In this document: positions 1-6,533 of the stretch, one piece after another
Layout of the letters: every line of letters starts with the position of its first letter
Numbering within the stretch: the first letter of the stretch is position 1
NCBI GenBank assembly: GCA_003556835.1
Contig: PWQG01000265.1
Coordinates: 1 to 10,785, forward strand
DNA length: 10,785 bases
Reading direction: 5' to 3'
DNA from: Gammaproteobacteria bacterium
GTDB taxonomy: Bacteria; Pseudomonadota; Gammaproteobacteria; Pseudomonadales; Pseudohongiellaceae
Notes under the pieces: model-generated
What the model saw: the letters and a program-made list of their open reading frames with translations, nothing else
Databases searched by the model: none
What the model was told of the DNA's origin: nothing
Position numbers and translations under genes: made by a program

Positions 1-782
1 ACCCCGCCCACGTCCAGGCCTTCGTCGCGGACGAGTCGGATCACTTTGTCCAGGCCGGCGAGGGTGTCGTAGGTGTCGATCAGCAATACGGTTCCGGGAT
101 AGAGTCGGGCATAACGACGGAACGCTTCTTTCTCGTCCCCACAGGCCTGGATGTAGGAGTGGGCCATGGTGCCGCTGGCCTTGAGGCCGTAGCGCAGTGA
201 GCCGAGTACGTTGCTGGTGCCTGCGATGCCGGCGACACGGTAGGCACGACTGCTGCGCAGGGCCGCATCGAGGCCATGCATGCGTCGCATACCGAAGTCC
301 AGCACGGGACGGTCGCTGGCGGCCAGGGTGATACGCAGTGCCTTGGAAGCCAGCAGGGTCTCGAGATTGACGTAATTCATCAGCACGCTTTCCAACAGTT
401 GTCCCTCGATCACGGGTGCTTCGACTTCGAGCAGGGGTTCATGCGGGAACACCGGTGTGCCTTCCGGCATGGCGTGGATGTCGCCACTGAAGCGGAATTT
501 TTCCAGCCAACGCAGAAAATCTTCACGGAACAGGCCGGTTTCGGCGAGTCGGTCCAGTTGCTCGCGGGGGAAACGGATATCACAGGCGAGCCGGGCCGCG
601 TGCTCCTGACCGCAGGCCAGGATGATGTTGCGGGTCTCCGGCAGTTTGCGGAAGAACAGGCTGAACACTGCCGGTTCGTGCATCTTCTCCGTCCAGTACG
701 CCTGGCTCATGGAGAATTCGTACAGGTCGGTAAGTAGACCCAGTTCTTCGGGCCACGGTCCCAATTGTGATTCAGGATGCAT
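1..782 (-). CDS. pncB: Nicotinate phosphoribosyltransferase, partial (C-terminus beyond left edge)
   Basis: The enzyme joins nicotinate and PRPP to give nicotinate mononucleotide, the committed step of Preiss-Handler NAD salvage in the cytosol. Reading from the ATG at 782, 260 residues are visible before the window ends. Family landmarks are LLTDLYEFSM (residues 16-25), NYVNLETLLASKALRI (136-151), DFGMRRMHG (162-170), GTSNVLGS (188-195) and GTMAHSYI (204-211), followed by LIDTYDTLAG (234-243). His208 in GTMAHS matches the histidine that is phosphorylated by ATP in characterised NAPRTases. The start is supported by GGAGG about 7 nt upstream. It overlaps the 3' end of the nicotinamidase gene by 11 nt, so translation is probably coupled. 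The two proteins act in consecutive steps (nicotinamide to nicotinate to NaMN). Roughly a third or more of the protein is outside the window, so its integrity there is unknown. Confidence 0.95.
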   Translation of the reverse strand, partial: MHPESQLGPWPEELGLLTDLYEFSMSQAYWTEKMHEPAVFSLFFRKLPETRNIILACGQEHAARLACDIRFPREQLDRLAETGLFREDFLRWLEKFRFSGDIHAMPEGTPVFPHEPLLEVEAPVIEGQLLESVLMNYVNLETLLASKALRITLAASDRPVLDFGMRRMHGLDAALRSSRAYRVAGIAGTSNVLGSLRYGLKASGTMAHSYIQACGDEKEAFRRYARLYPGTVLLIDTYDTLAGLDKVIRLVRDEGLDVGG

Positions 783-1347
783 CAGCGGCCTCCAGCACGG
801 CGCCCGCTGATTCCATTTCCCGCAGGACCTGGTCGGCCTTGTCCGGAAAGACGGGGCGGGTGGCATCCTGGATCAGGCGTGTCTCGAAGCCTTCCTTGCA
901 GGCGTCCTTGACGGTGGCCAGCACACAGACATCCTGGGCCAGGCCGCCTACCCAGAGGCGCTTGATGCCTTTTTGGCGCAGGTACCCGGCCAGTCCGGTG
1001 CCGTCGAAGGCCGAGTAGGCATCGCGGTCGAAGGCTGTGCCCTTGCTGACACGGATGGCCTCCCGTGGCAGTGCCAGGCCGGGGTGGAATTCGGCGCCCC
1101 TGCTGTCCTGGACGCAGTGTTCGGGCCAGTCGCCGCCCTGATCCTCGAAGGATATATGGTCGACGGGGTGCCAGTCCCGGGAGGCGATGATGAGGATGTT
1201 GGCCTCGCGGGCGTCGTCAATCCAGCGGTTGAGCACGGGAACCACCGTATCACCTTCCGGAACTTCAAGTTTGCCGCCGGGGCAGAAATCATTCTGCACG
1301 TCGACGATCAGCAGCGCATCATCGCTGCCTTGAGATGGGAAAACCAT
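772..1347 (-). CDS. pncA: Nicotinamidase (pyrazinamidase-type)
   Basis: This cytosolic isochorismatase-fold amidohydrolase deaminates nicotinamide to nicotinate, feeding the NAPRTase encoded just downstream. It has 191 residues, normal for the family. The catalytic triad is visible: Asp16 in IVDVQNDF, Lys102 in VSKGT and Cys141 in GLAQDVCV. Metal ligands match the PncA pattern: Asp58, His60 and His64 in SRDWHPVDH, and His77 in WPEHC. The segment DSRGAEFHP (81-89) is also typical. A strong AGGGAGG lies about 6 nt before the ATG. The 3' end overlaps the start of the phosphoribosyltransferase gene by 11 nt, giving a two-gene salvage operon. The promoter must lie between 1348 and about 1440, where a TATATG-like box (near 1387-1392 on the minus strand) and an inverted repeat are seen. 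Confidence 0.96.
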   Translation of the reverse strand: MVFPSQGSDDALLIVDVQNDFCPGGKLEVPEGDTVVPVLNRWIDDAREANILIIASRDWHPVDHISFEDQGGDWPEHCVQDSRGAEFHPGLALPREAIRVSKGTAFDRDAYSAFDGTGLAGYLRQKGIKRLWVGGLAQDVCVLATVKDACKEGFETRLIQDATRPVFPDKADQVLREMESAGAVLEAADAS

Positions 1348-1408
1348 GATCGTCCTCCCTTGCCTGAAAATGATTCACTTCTGTCATATATCCTGAGGTC
1401 CAGAGAAG

Positions 1409-1423
1409 CAGACTTCAAGTCTG
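1409..1423. promoter_or_regulatory. 15-bp inverted repeat, possible operator
   Basis: The sequence CAGACTT-C-AAGTCTG is a perfect 7-bp inverted repeat around one central base. It lies about 62 bp upstream of the nicotinamidase ATG, in the likely promoter zone of the NAD-salvage operon, just upstream of a TATATG-like -10 candidate. The short centre suits a dimeric repressor site better than an RNA hairpin. I do not recognise it as a known NiaR or NrtR site, so the operator role is inference. Confidence 0.35.
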
Positions 1424-1440
1424 GGAGGGAAAATGGGACA

Positions 1441-1506
1441 GGGGAAAAGGGGACAGATTTATTTTCCGCGCGACGCGCCAGAAAATAAATCTGTCCCCTT
1501 TTCCCC
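1441..1506. repeat. REP-like long palindrome, copy 1 (GGGGACAGATTTATTTTC type)
   Basis: Two perfectly complementary 26-bp arms (1441-1466 and 1481-1506) flank a 14-nt GC-rich centre that itself holds CGCG/CGCG. The core GGGGACAGATTTATTTTC recurs at 2739-2815 and as a half copy at 2851-2872. A degenerate extra copy of the arm's outer part (AAAATGGGACA, around 1431-1441) precedes it. From memory, motifs of this kind are dispersed in many gammaproteobacterial genomes and resemble REP elements moved by Y1 (RAYT) transposases. No transposase is in this window. It sits between the divergent nicotinamidase and NHL genes and would form a very stable hairpin in either transcript. Confidence 0.85.
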
Positions 1507-1568
1507 CCTTTTTTCCGTCCCCTCTATCCTCAGGGATGCTATTGTGAGATCGTTTGAGGGTCCATTGA

Positions 1569-2723
1569 TTGCTGAATAGAACAACAATAACCATGGTGAC
1601 CACTATGTACGTAAAGCTTCCTGTTATTCTGCTGCTTCTCGCATGCTCGCCGCAGCTGTTCGCCCAATCGCTGGACCCGGTAGGTCCCATGCCCTACCGG
1701 GTCGTTGAAAGCTGGGCGGAACCCTTCGCTGAACCTGGCTACTCCTGGGGTGGTAACTCGGGTATCCATATTGAATCCCCGGATCGGATATTGATCGTAC
1801 AACGGGGCGAGACGGAACTTCCTGACCCCATCCCGCCTGAATATACGAATTTTCCTGGTTCGATGGGCTGGAATGTCATCCAGGGCCGCGGCCGCACCTG
1901 GCAGAACCTGCTGTATGTGCTGAACGGCGACGGCGAAGTTCAGGAAGTCTGGGACCATTGGGATCAGCTGTGGCAGGGAACCGACGGGCCGGGGCCACAC
2001 AGGCTGCGCGTCAGTCCTTATGATGATGAGCGACGGGTGTGGGTGGTCGAGGAGACCGGGCATGTCATCTACATTTTTTCGCAGGATGGGCAGCAACTGA
2101 TTCGTATGTTGGGAGAAAAGAATGTCCCGGGTAGCGATCGGGTGCGCTTCGGAAAGCCGCAGGACGTGACATTCCTGCCGGATGGCCATGTATTGGTGGC
2201 CGATGGTCTGGAGAATGCGCGCGTGGTGGTGCTGAACGCTGACGGTGAGTACATCACTGAATTCGGCTCACGCGGCGAAGAGCCAGGACAGTTCCTCAGT
2301 GTTCATGCCATCGCTACTGGTCCCGATGACAGGGTGTATGTGGTGGACCGTGATGCCATGAATGTACAGGTATTTCAATATAGCAACCGGGGCCAATCAG
2401 GTGAGGTGCCGGAGTTTGAATTTGTGGATCGTTGGCATGGACCGGACTTCCCCCTGGACATCATAGTCAGTGAGGAATACTTCTGGGTCACGGATATTCG
2501 ACCGCCAAAGGTGATGCAGTTCGACCTCGAAGGAAATCATGTCTACACCTGGCTGCTGCCCGGTGAAGGGCCCACCGCCTGGTTGGAGATGCATTCCTTT
2601 GCGGTTGATGGGGAGGGTAACCTCTACGGAACCGATAACCAGTACGCCAGGCCACAGAAGCTGGTACCTCGCGCCGATGCAAATCCGGAGCACCTGATCC
2701 AGAGGCAATACGTCCCGCAGTAG
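1569..2723 (+). CDS. Exported NHL-repeat six-bladed beta-propeller protein
   Basis: The 384-residue protein reads as a secreted NHL-type propeller similar in build to peptidyl-alpha-hydroxyglycine amidating lyases; its substrate is unknown. NHL-like blades fall at about residues 144-183, 195-233 (FGKPQDVTFLPDGHVLVADG), 240-290, 293-331 and 338-368; WGGNSGIH near 60-67 opens the fold. The N-terminus has a hydrophobic core (KLPVILLLLAC) followed by SPQLFAQ, compatible with signal peptidase I cleavage after Ala32. LLAC ending at Cys26 is an imperfect lipobox, so a lipoprotein is also possible. The TTG at 1569 is chosen because GAGGG lies 8 nt upstream; ATGs at 1593 and 1605 give tidier signal peptides but have weaker ribosome sites. 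It lies between two REP-like palindromes and upstream of the S13 peptidase gene. No catalytic assignment is justified. Confidence 0.85.
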   Translation: MLNRTTITMVTTMYVKLPVILLLLACSPQLFAQSLDPVGPMPYRVVESWAEPFAEPGYSWGGNSGIHIESPDRILIVQRGETELPDPIPPEYTNFPGSMGWNVIQGRGRTWQNLLYVLNGDGEVQEVWDHWDQLWQGTDGPGPHRLRVSPYDDERRVWVVEETGHVIYIFSQDGQQLIRMLGEKNVPGSDRVRFGKPQDVTFLPDGHVLVADGLENARVVVLNADGEYITEFGSRGEEPGQFLSVHAIATGPDDRVYVVDRDAMNVQVFQYSNRGQSGEVPEFEFVDRWHGPDFPLDIIVSEEYFWVTDIRPPKVMQFDLEGNHVYTWLLPGEGPTAWLEMHSFAVDGEGNLYGTDNQYARPQKLVPRADANPEHLIQRQYVPQ

Positions 2724-2738
2724 GGAAAAGGGGAGAGG

Positions 2739-2815
2739 AAAAGGGGACAGATTTATTTTCCCGGGAACATCCTGTATTGTCAGATCAGCTTCAGAAAATA
2801 AATCTGTCCCCTTTT
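2739..2815. repeat. REP-like long palindrome, copy 2
   Basis: Perfect 22-bp arms at 2739-2760 and 2794-2815 have the same sequence as the inner 22 bp of copy 1, but the centre is 33 nt and unrelated. The left arm follows the NHL stop codon by only 15 nt and is preceded by a 13-bp-period duplication of GGAAAAGGGGA (2724 and 2737). In the mRNA the hairpin ends in a run of U, so it could attenuate or terminate transcription between the NHL and peptidase genes. Confidence 0.85.
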
Positions 2816-2844
2816 TCCTGCCCTCTTTGTACTTTAGTGGAACT

Positions 2845-4083
2845 ATGCCTAAAAATAGATCTGTCCCCTTTTTTGGTTTCATTCTGCTTCTTTGTTGCGG
2901 TTTGCTGCAGGCGGCCGAGGATGTGGAGTTGGCACCGGGTTCGCTGGTCACGCTGCTCGGGAACGGTAGCGTCATGCTCCGGTCGCCGGAAGGGGAGGAC
3001 CTGCTACGGATCAACCCGGAGCGTTCACTGATTCCTGCCTCACTGGTCAAGATCCCCCTGGCCCAGGTGGCATTGAACACCCTGAGCGAAGATTTCCGCT
3101 TCGAGACTCACTTCTTCCGTAATGATGCCGGCGATCTGATGATCCGGGGCTACGGTGACCCGTTTCTTGTATCGGAAGAGCTTGCCCGGATTGCGGAAAT
3201 TCTGGCCGGGCGCGGCCTGAACCAAGTTCGTCGCCTGGTGCTCGATGACTCAGCCTTCGAGCCGGATCTTGTGATCCCGGGGCAGACCTCCACCACTCAG
3301 CCATACGGCGCGATCAATGGCGCACTGGTCGTGAATTTCAATACGGTGAATCTGGCTTGGACGGACACAGGCACCTTGATCTCGGCCGAGTCGCAGACAC
3401 CTCTCACGTCGTTGGCAAAAGAACTGGGTGCGGGGCTTCCGCCAGGTGAACCCGTTCGGATCAACCTGGGAGATGATCCGGTCAACAGCCTGCGCCAGGT
3501 ACAGCAACTGTTTCAACTCTTTCTGGAGGAGGCGGGTATCACTGTTTCAGATACGGGCTTTTACCGGGAGCCGGTCTCCGGCGATTGGACCGCGTTTTAT
3601 GAGCATAGCAGCTCAGTGTCCTTGCAGCAGAATCTCGAGGGTCTGCTGCAGTACTCCAACAACTTCATCGCCAACCAGCTTTTCCTGACAATGGGCGCCC
3701 AGGAGTATGGCTACCCCGCAACCATGGAAGCCGCCCGCGAGGTGCTCGTGCAGCGGCTGCAGGCCATGTACGGCGACGGTTACGGGAACCGGCCGGATCG
3801 ATTGCTCGTCCACGAAGGCTCCGGCCTCTCCCGTGATCAGCGCACGACCGCCGCCGCCATGATGCACATCATGGAGACCTTCCGTCCCCACGTCGCACTG
3901 CTCGCAGAGGTGGATGGTGTTCACCGCAAGAGCGGTACCCTGACCGGGGTATACAATTTTGCCGGCTACATCCCCGGTCCGGGCGGCCTGTACCCTTTTG
4001 TCATCCTCAGCAATCAACCCGGCAATCAGCGAGCCGCCATATTGCGTGCACTGCAGGCAAGAGTGGCGCAGGAGCAAGGTTGA
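2845..4083 (+). CDS. D-Ala-D-Ala carboxypeptidase/endopeptidase, family S13 (PBP4/DacB-like)
   Basis: A periplasmic penicillin-binding protein that trims or cleaves peptidoglycan peptide crosslinks. The 412-residue product carries all three active-site motifs: SxxK at Ser66-Lys69 (PASLVK), SxN at 271-273 (YSNN) and KSG at 362-364 (HRKSGTL), a conservative variant of KTG. HEGSGLSRDQR (323-333) is also typical of S13. It is shorter than E. coli PBP4 (about 477), implying a reduced insert domain between the first two motifs. A signal peptide is visible: MPKNR, a hydrophobic FFGFILLLCCGLL core, and QAA as cleavage region near residue 24. ATG 2845 is preferred over an in-frame TTG at 2827. Residues 3-10 (KNRSVPFF) are translated from a half copy of the REP-like repeat. 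It follows the NHL gene by about 120 bp and may share its transcript, subject to the intervening palindrome. Confidence 0.92.
   Translation: MPKNRSVPFFGFILLLCCGLLQAAEDVELAPGSLVTLLGNGSVMLRSPEGEDLLRINPERSLIPASLVKIPLAQVALNTLSEDFRFETHFFRNDAGDLMIRGYGDPFLVSEELARIAEILAGRGLNQVRRLVLDDSAFEPDLVIPGQTSTTQPYGAINGALVVNFNTVNLAWTDTGTLISAESQTPLTSLAKELGAGLPPGEPVRINLGDDPVNSLRQVQQLFQLFLEEAGITVSDTGFYREPVSGDWTAFYEHSSSVSLQQNLEGLLQYSNNFIANQLFLTMGAQEYGYPATMEAAREVLVQRLQAMYGDGYGNRPDRLLVHEGSGLSRDQRTTAAAMMHIMETFRPHVALLAEVDGVHRKSGTLTGVYNFAGYIPGPGGLYPFVILSNQPGNQRAAILRALQARVAQEQG
2851..2872 (+). repeat. Half copy of the REP-like arm, inside the peptidase signal-peptide coding region
   Basis: This stretch matches the right arm of both palindromes at 20 of 22 positions (differences at the first and eighth bases). 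It lies 36 bp beyond copy 2 in the same orientation as the right arms. It starts 6 nt after the peptidase ATG and is read in frame as KNRSVPFF. Confidence 0.8.
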
Positions 4084-4099
4084 TCAGAGGAGCCTTTTC

Positions 4100-4744
4100 T
4101 CACAATAACTGAAGCACAGCTCCCAGTACCACGGTCAGCGCCAGGCTGCAAGCAATAACCCCGTTGACGGTGGCCATAGGGCCCTGCTTGCCGAACAGCG
4201 CGTTGGCTTCCAGTGCCAATACGATCAATAGCGCAACAATCAATCCGGTATAACCGGCGCCCTGTGCCATCAGCGGCATCACGCCGCTGCCGCCGCCGTG
4301 GAACGACCCGAACATTCCCATCAGCATTGGCGCCGAAAACAGGGTATTGGTCCTCGAGGCCAGCAGGGCCTTGGCGCCAGCGGCAGCCGAGTCGCCGCCT
4401 TCCACGAGGCCCAGGGCGATTTTCTGCTGCGGCCAGATCACCAGCCAGACATTGAGAAACATCAAGGTGCCCAGTGTGGCACCGAGTACGGTGAAGGCAT
4501 TAATACGATCACCCACGACACCCAGCAATACCACACCCGTGAGGAACGTGAGCATTGCGCCCCAACGGAACCACCACAATGCGCTGGGTGCCAGCTTCTC
4601 CTTGGCGTCAGCGAGCGCTTCGGGCGAGGCCTGCTTGAAGTAGCCACCCTGGATGAAGTTGAAATAATACAACAGTCCGATCCAGGTGATGCCAAACAGG
4701 GTATGAGACCAGCGGGCGAGAAAATCCAGTGTCAACAGTTCCAT
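4100..4744 (-). CDS. PuuD-like membrane-domain protein (urate hydroxylase N-terminal domain family), no cytochrome c domain
   Basis: A polytopic inner-membrane protein of 214 residues with about six hydrophobic segments. The N-terminus LARWSHTLFGITWIGLLYYFNF (about residues 9-30, His14 included) and NVWLVIWPQQK (about 98-108) are hallmarks of the membrane domain of PuuD-type urate oxidases; relatives are often misannotated as antitermination protein NusG. Bacterial PuuD joins this domain to a C-terminal cytochrome c. Here there is no CxxCH and the protein stops after the last membrane segment, so urate oxidation cannot be assumed and an electron-transfer or unknown role is possible. GGAG lies about 8 nt before the ATG. 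It converges on the S13 peptidase gene with a 16-nt gap and diverges from dodecin. No purine-catabolism gene is nearby. Confidence 0.85.
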   Translation of the reverse strand: MELLTLDFLARWSHTLFGITWIGLLYYFNFIQGGYFKQASPEALADAKEKLAPSALWWFRWGAMLTFLTGVVLLGVVGDRINAFTVLGATLGTLMFLNVWLVIWPQQKIALGLVEGGDSAAAGAKALLASRTNTLFSAPMLMGMFGSFHGGGSGVMPLMAQGAGYTGLIVALLIVLALEANALFGKQGPMATVNGVIACSLALTVVLGAVLQLL

Positions 4745-4837
4745 AAGTCGTTCTCCGCATGTTGTCGGGGTTGAGCGCCCCTGATGAGGGTTCGATACTG
4801 CAGAAACGAACGGTCAGTAAGCCCTCTCAGTATAGTG

Positions 4838-4849
4838 TATCGATCGATA
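4838..4849. promoter_or_regulatory. 12-bp perfect palindrome in the divergent PuuD-like/dodecin intergenic region
   Basis: TATCGATCGATA is a perfect 12-bp palindrome with no central spacer, about 100 bp from each divergent start codon. It could be a regulator site controlling one or both genes. The rest of 4745-4939 shows no ORF or convincing promoter hexamers. The regulatory role is inferred from position and symmetry only, and a palindrome of this length can arise by chance. Confidence 0.25.
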
Positions 4850-4939
4850 TCCAGAAAGGGGGGCAGAGTCATCCACCACGCAGGTCTTCATCGTAGTCTG
4901 TGATATGGTAGAGCTTACATTGTAGTGGAAGGAGTATTT

Positions 4940-5155
4940 ATGTCTGATCATCATACCTACAAAAAGATCGAGGTGGTGGGCTCTTCGCGGAAGAGCACAG
5001 ATGATGCCATCCGTAATGCAATCGCGCAGGCGAGCAGAACCACCAGAAACCTGGAATGGTTCGAGGTTACGGAAACCCGGGGGCATATCGAAGACGGTGA
5101 CGTGGGGCACTTCCAGGTCACCCTGAAGATCGGCTTCCGGATAGAGGGGAGCTGA
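4940..5155 (+). CDS. Dodecin (flavin-storage protein)
   Basis: Dodecins assemble into hollow dodecamers that bind pairs of flavins and buffer free FMN/riboflavin in the cytosol. The 71-residue product is of typical length and has the beta-alpha-beta-beta pattern: YKKIEVVGSS (7-16), a helix with DDAIRNAIAQAS (21-32), NLEWFEV (37-43) and HFQVTLKIGFRI (57-68). Trp40 is at the position that stacks on the isoalloxazine ring, and Gln59 at the position that contacts it. The ATG at 4940 is preceded by GGAAGGAG with about 5 nt spacing, better than the in-frame GTG at 4925. It stands alone, divergent from the PuuD-like gene; downstream is decayed sequence. Confidence 0.95.
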   Translation: MSDHHTYKKIEVVGSSRKSTDDAIRNAIAQASRTTRNLEWFEVTETRGHIEDGDVGHFQVTLKIGFRIEGS

Positions 5156-5167
5156 TACGCCCGGGGC

Positions 5168-5215
5168 TCATTCCGCCATGACAACAGCCGTGCCGTACAC
5201 CAGGATCTCGGCGGC
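5168..5215 (-). pseudogene. C-terminal remnant of a YbjQ/UPF0145 heavy-metal-binding-domain protein
   Basis: On the minus strand the frame ending at the stop 5170-5168 reads AAEILVYGTAVVMAE. This matches the usual C-terminal strand of YbjQ/UPF0145 proteins (AAEILAYGTAVV-like). Only about 16-20 residues remain; the conserved GANAVVGV core expected upstream is absent, and the frame does not continue into the adjoining remnant. The protein family forms small pentameric domains of uncertain, possibly metal-related function. The call rests on one short conserved motif. Confidence 0.5.
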
Positions 5216-5225
5216 CCGGCTCTTT

Positions 5226-5360
5226 CTGGTCGTGCTTCATGGTCAGCTCCTTTACCCTGATCAGGGCGTCGTACTCGGATTGCAGTGCCGGGTCATTGGC
5301 CAGCATCCGTTCCAGCTTCTTGTGCCTGTCCTCATGAATCGTACACCGCCGGATCGTGGT
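5226..5360 (-). pseudogene. Unidentified coding-like remnant, out of frame with the YbjQ-like tail
   Basis: After an in-frame stop at 5363-5361 the minus strand reads about 45 protein-like residues, with a charged amphipathic stretch HEDRHKKLERMLANDPALQ and then ALIRVKELTMKHDQ. The first in-frame ATG is at 5306 without a good ribosome site. Just beyond KHDQ a change of frame leads into the YbjQ-like C-terminus. It may be the body of a different small gene fused to that tail by deletion, or two unrelated leftovers. I do not recognise the family. An intact reading (5306 to 5118) would run into dodecin with a nonsense-like tail, so a living gene is unlikely. Confidence 0.35.
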
Positions 5361-5512
5361 TTATTCACCGCCCGCCGCGTTCCTGTAGGCGTCCGTCGAG
5401 TTGACGCAGCACCTGAATCGGTTGGAAGATGCAGGTCTGCAGCCTGAGCGGCGGATGAGGCTGCAATAAAGTCCGCTCCCTGATATCAATAACAGCCCAG
5501 AGAGGTGATGCC

Positions 5513-6472
5513 ATGGTCCTATCCCTGCCCCGATTCCTGACAAGCCTGTTGATCCTGCTGTCACCAGTCCTGGTACAGGCTCAGGACAGTGCCGCCGGGA
5601 CCTCAAGCGATGCCGTCGAAGAGCGCCAGGTGGACATCTACAGCGAAGCTGTGCGCATGGCCGGTACTGTTTTCATGCCCGCAGAGAGCGCAGAAGAGCG
5701 ACTGCCCACCATACTGATGGCCCACGGCTGGGGTGGTACGGCCGCGGGTCTGCGTCGTGACGCGATCACTTTCGCTCGTAACGGGTACCTGGTGGTGACC
5801 TTCGATTACCGCGGCTGGGGCGAGAGTGATGCGCGGATCATGCTGAGCGAACCGCAACAGGCCGACACCCCGGATGGACGGTTCACGGCTGAAGTGCGCG
5901 AGATCCGTGAGATTGTTGATCCGGTGGACATGAGCACGGACTGGCTAAATGCCCTGCACTGGCTGCACGGCGAGCCGCGGGTCGATCCCGAGCGTATCGG
6001 TCTCTGGGGCACCAGTCAGTCCGGCGGGTATGTGGTCTGGGCCGCAGCGCACGATCCCCGCGTACGGGCCGTGCACAGCCAGGTCGGCAGCTTCGATGGC
6101 CGCGCCCTGGGCACTTCCGCCGAAGCCTACCAGCAGGCCACCCTGCGGGCCCGGGGCGAGTTGGGTTATCCCGAACCAGGCGAGCGGGTGGTTGGCAATC
6201 TGCGGGGCGCCCCCATTCTGTCGCGATTTGCCCACCACGCACCGGTCGATGATATCCGTGCAATCGAAGGCGTGGCCATCCAGATCGTGCTGGCCGAGAA
6301 TGAGGAGCTGTTCGACAATCGCGACCACGGCATCCTGGCTCATGCCCGATATCAGGGAGGCCTGAAGAACCTGGTAATCATCCCGGACATCAGCCATTAC
6401 GGCATTTACCAGGAGGCCCGTGAGGAAGCGCAGCAGCTCGCGCTCGACTGGTTCGATGCTCATCTGAAGTGA
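5513..6472 (+). CDS. Exported alpha/beta hydrolase (dienelactone-hydrolase/FrsA/S15-like fold)
   Basis: A 319-residue serine hydrolase with a Sec signal peptide (hydrophobic FLTSLLILLSPVLV, cleavage probably after VQA, residue 23). HGWGG (71-75) supplies the oxyanion region; GTSQSGG (166-172) gives the nucleophile Ser168 in the GxSxxG form seen in S15 peptidases and FrsA-type esterases rather than GxSxG. His295 in ISHYG is the likely catalytic histidine, and the acid is probably Glu264, Glu265 or Asp268 in ENEELFDN. DYRGWGESD (98-106) is standard for the fold. Substrate is unknown; an ester or peptide in the periplasm is plausible. GAGAGGTG lies 6 nt before the ATG. The propeller gene follows after 61 bp in the same direction, probably co-transcribed. 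Confidence 0.88.
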   Translation: MVLSLPRFLTSLLILLSPVLVQAQDSAAGTSSDAVEERQVDIYSEAVRMAGTVFMPAESAEERLPTILMAHGWGGTAAGLRRDAITFARNGYLVVTFDYRGWGESDARIMLSEPQQADTPDGRFTAEVREIREIVDPVDMSTDWLNALHWLHGEPRVDPERIGLWGTSQSGGYVVWAAAHDPRVRAVHSQVGSFDGRALGTSAEAYQQATLRARGELGYPEPGERVVGNLRGAPILSRFAHHAPVDDIRAIEGVAIQIVLAENEELFDNRDHGILAHARYQGGLKNLVIIPDISHYGIYQEAREEAQQLALDWFDAHLK

Positions 6473-6533
6473 ATGTTGAAGCACCGGGCCCGGACGTCCG
6501 ACTCACACGAAGAAAAAAGAACAGGGAGTTGCC

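Larger units (their letters stand above)
5156..5512. other. 357-bp gap without an intact gene (contains decayed minus-strand coding remnants)
   Basis: Between dodecin and the alpha/beta hydrolase no complete gene is convincing on either strand. The left half carries minus-strand remnants (listed separately). The right half (about 5365-5490) has a short minus-strand reading ending in RQLDGRLQERGGR and a stop at 5365-5367, with no identifiable homologue and no start. The last bases hold GAGAGGTG, the ribosome site of the hydrolase gene at 5513. I see no clear sigma-70 promoter or terminator. Confidence 0.6.

Noticed and set aside
276..737. 153-codon plus-strand frame opposite the phosphoribosyltransferase
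   Set aside because: The minus strand encodes an unmistakable NAPRTase here; the plus frame has no motif or ribosome site.
1593..1607. ATG codons at 1593 and 1605 as the NHL gene start
   Set aside because: Not excluded, but neither has a ribosome site as good as the GAGGG placed 8 nt before the TTG at 1569.
1441..2872. The three GGGGACAGATTTATTTT repeats considered as a CRISPR array
   Set aside because: They are long palindromes and a half copy with irregular spacing and a full gene between them, with no regular spacers or cas genes.
2397..3080. Long open frame (227 codons) on the minus strand opposite the NHL and peptidase genes
   Set aside because: It crosses two recognised genes and the palindrome, has repeat-derived segments such as KKGTDLF twice, and shows no domain; it is an antisense shadow.
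5945..6484. 179-codon minus-strand frame opposite the alpha/beta hydrolase
   Set aside because: It is the reverse shadow of a gene with signal peptide and catalytic motifs.
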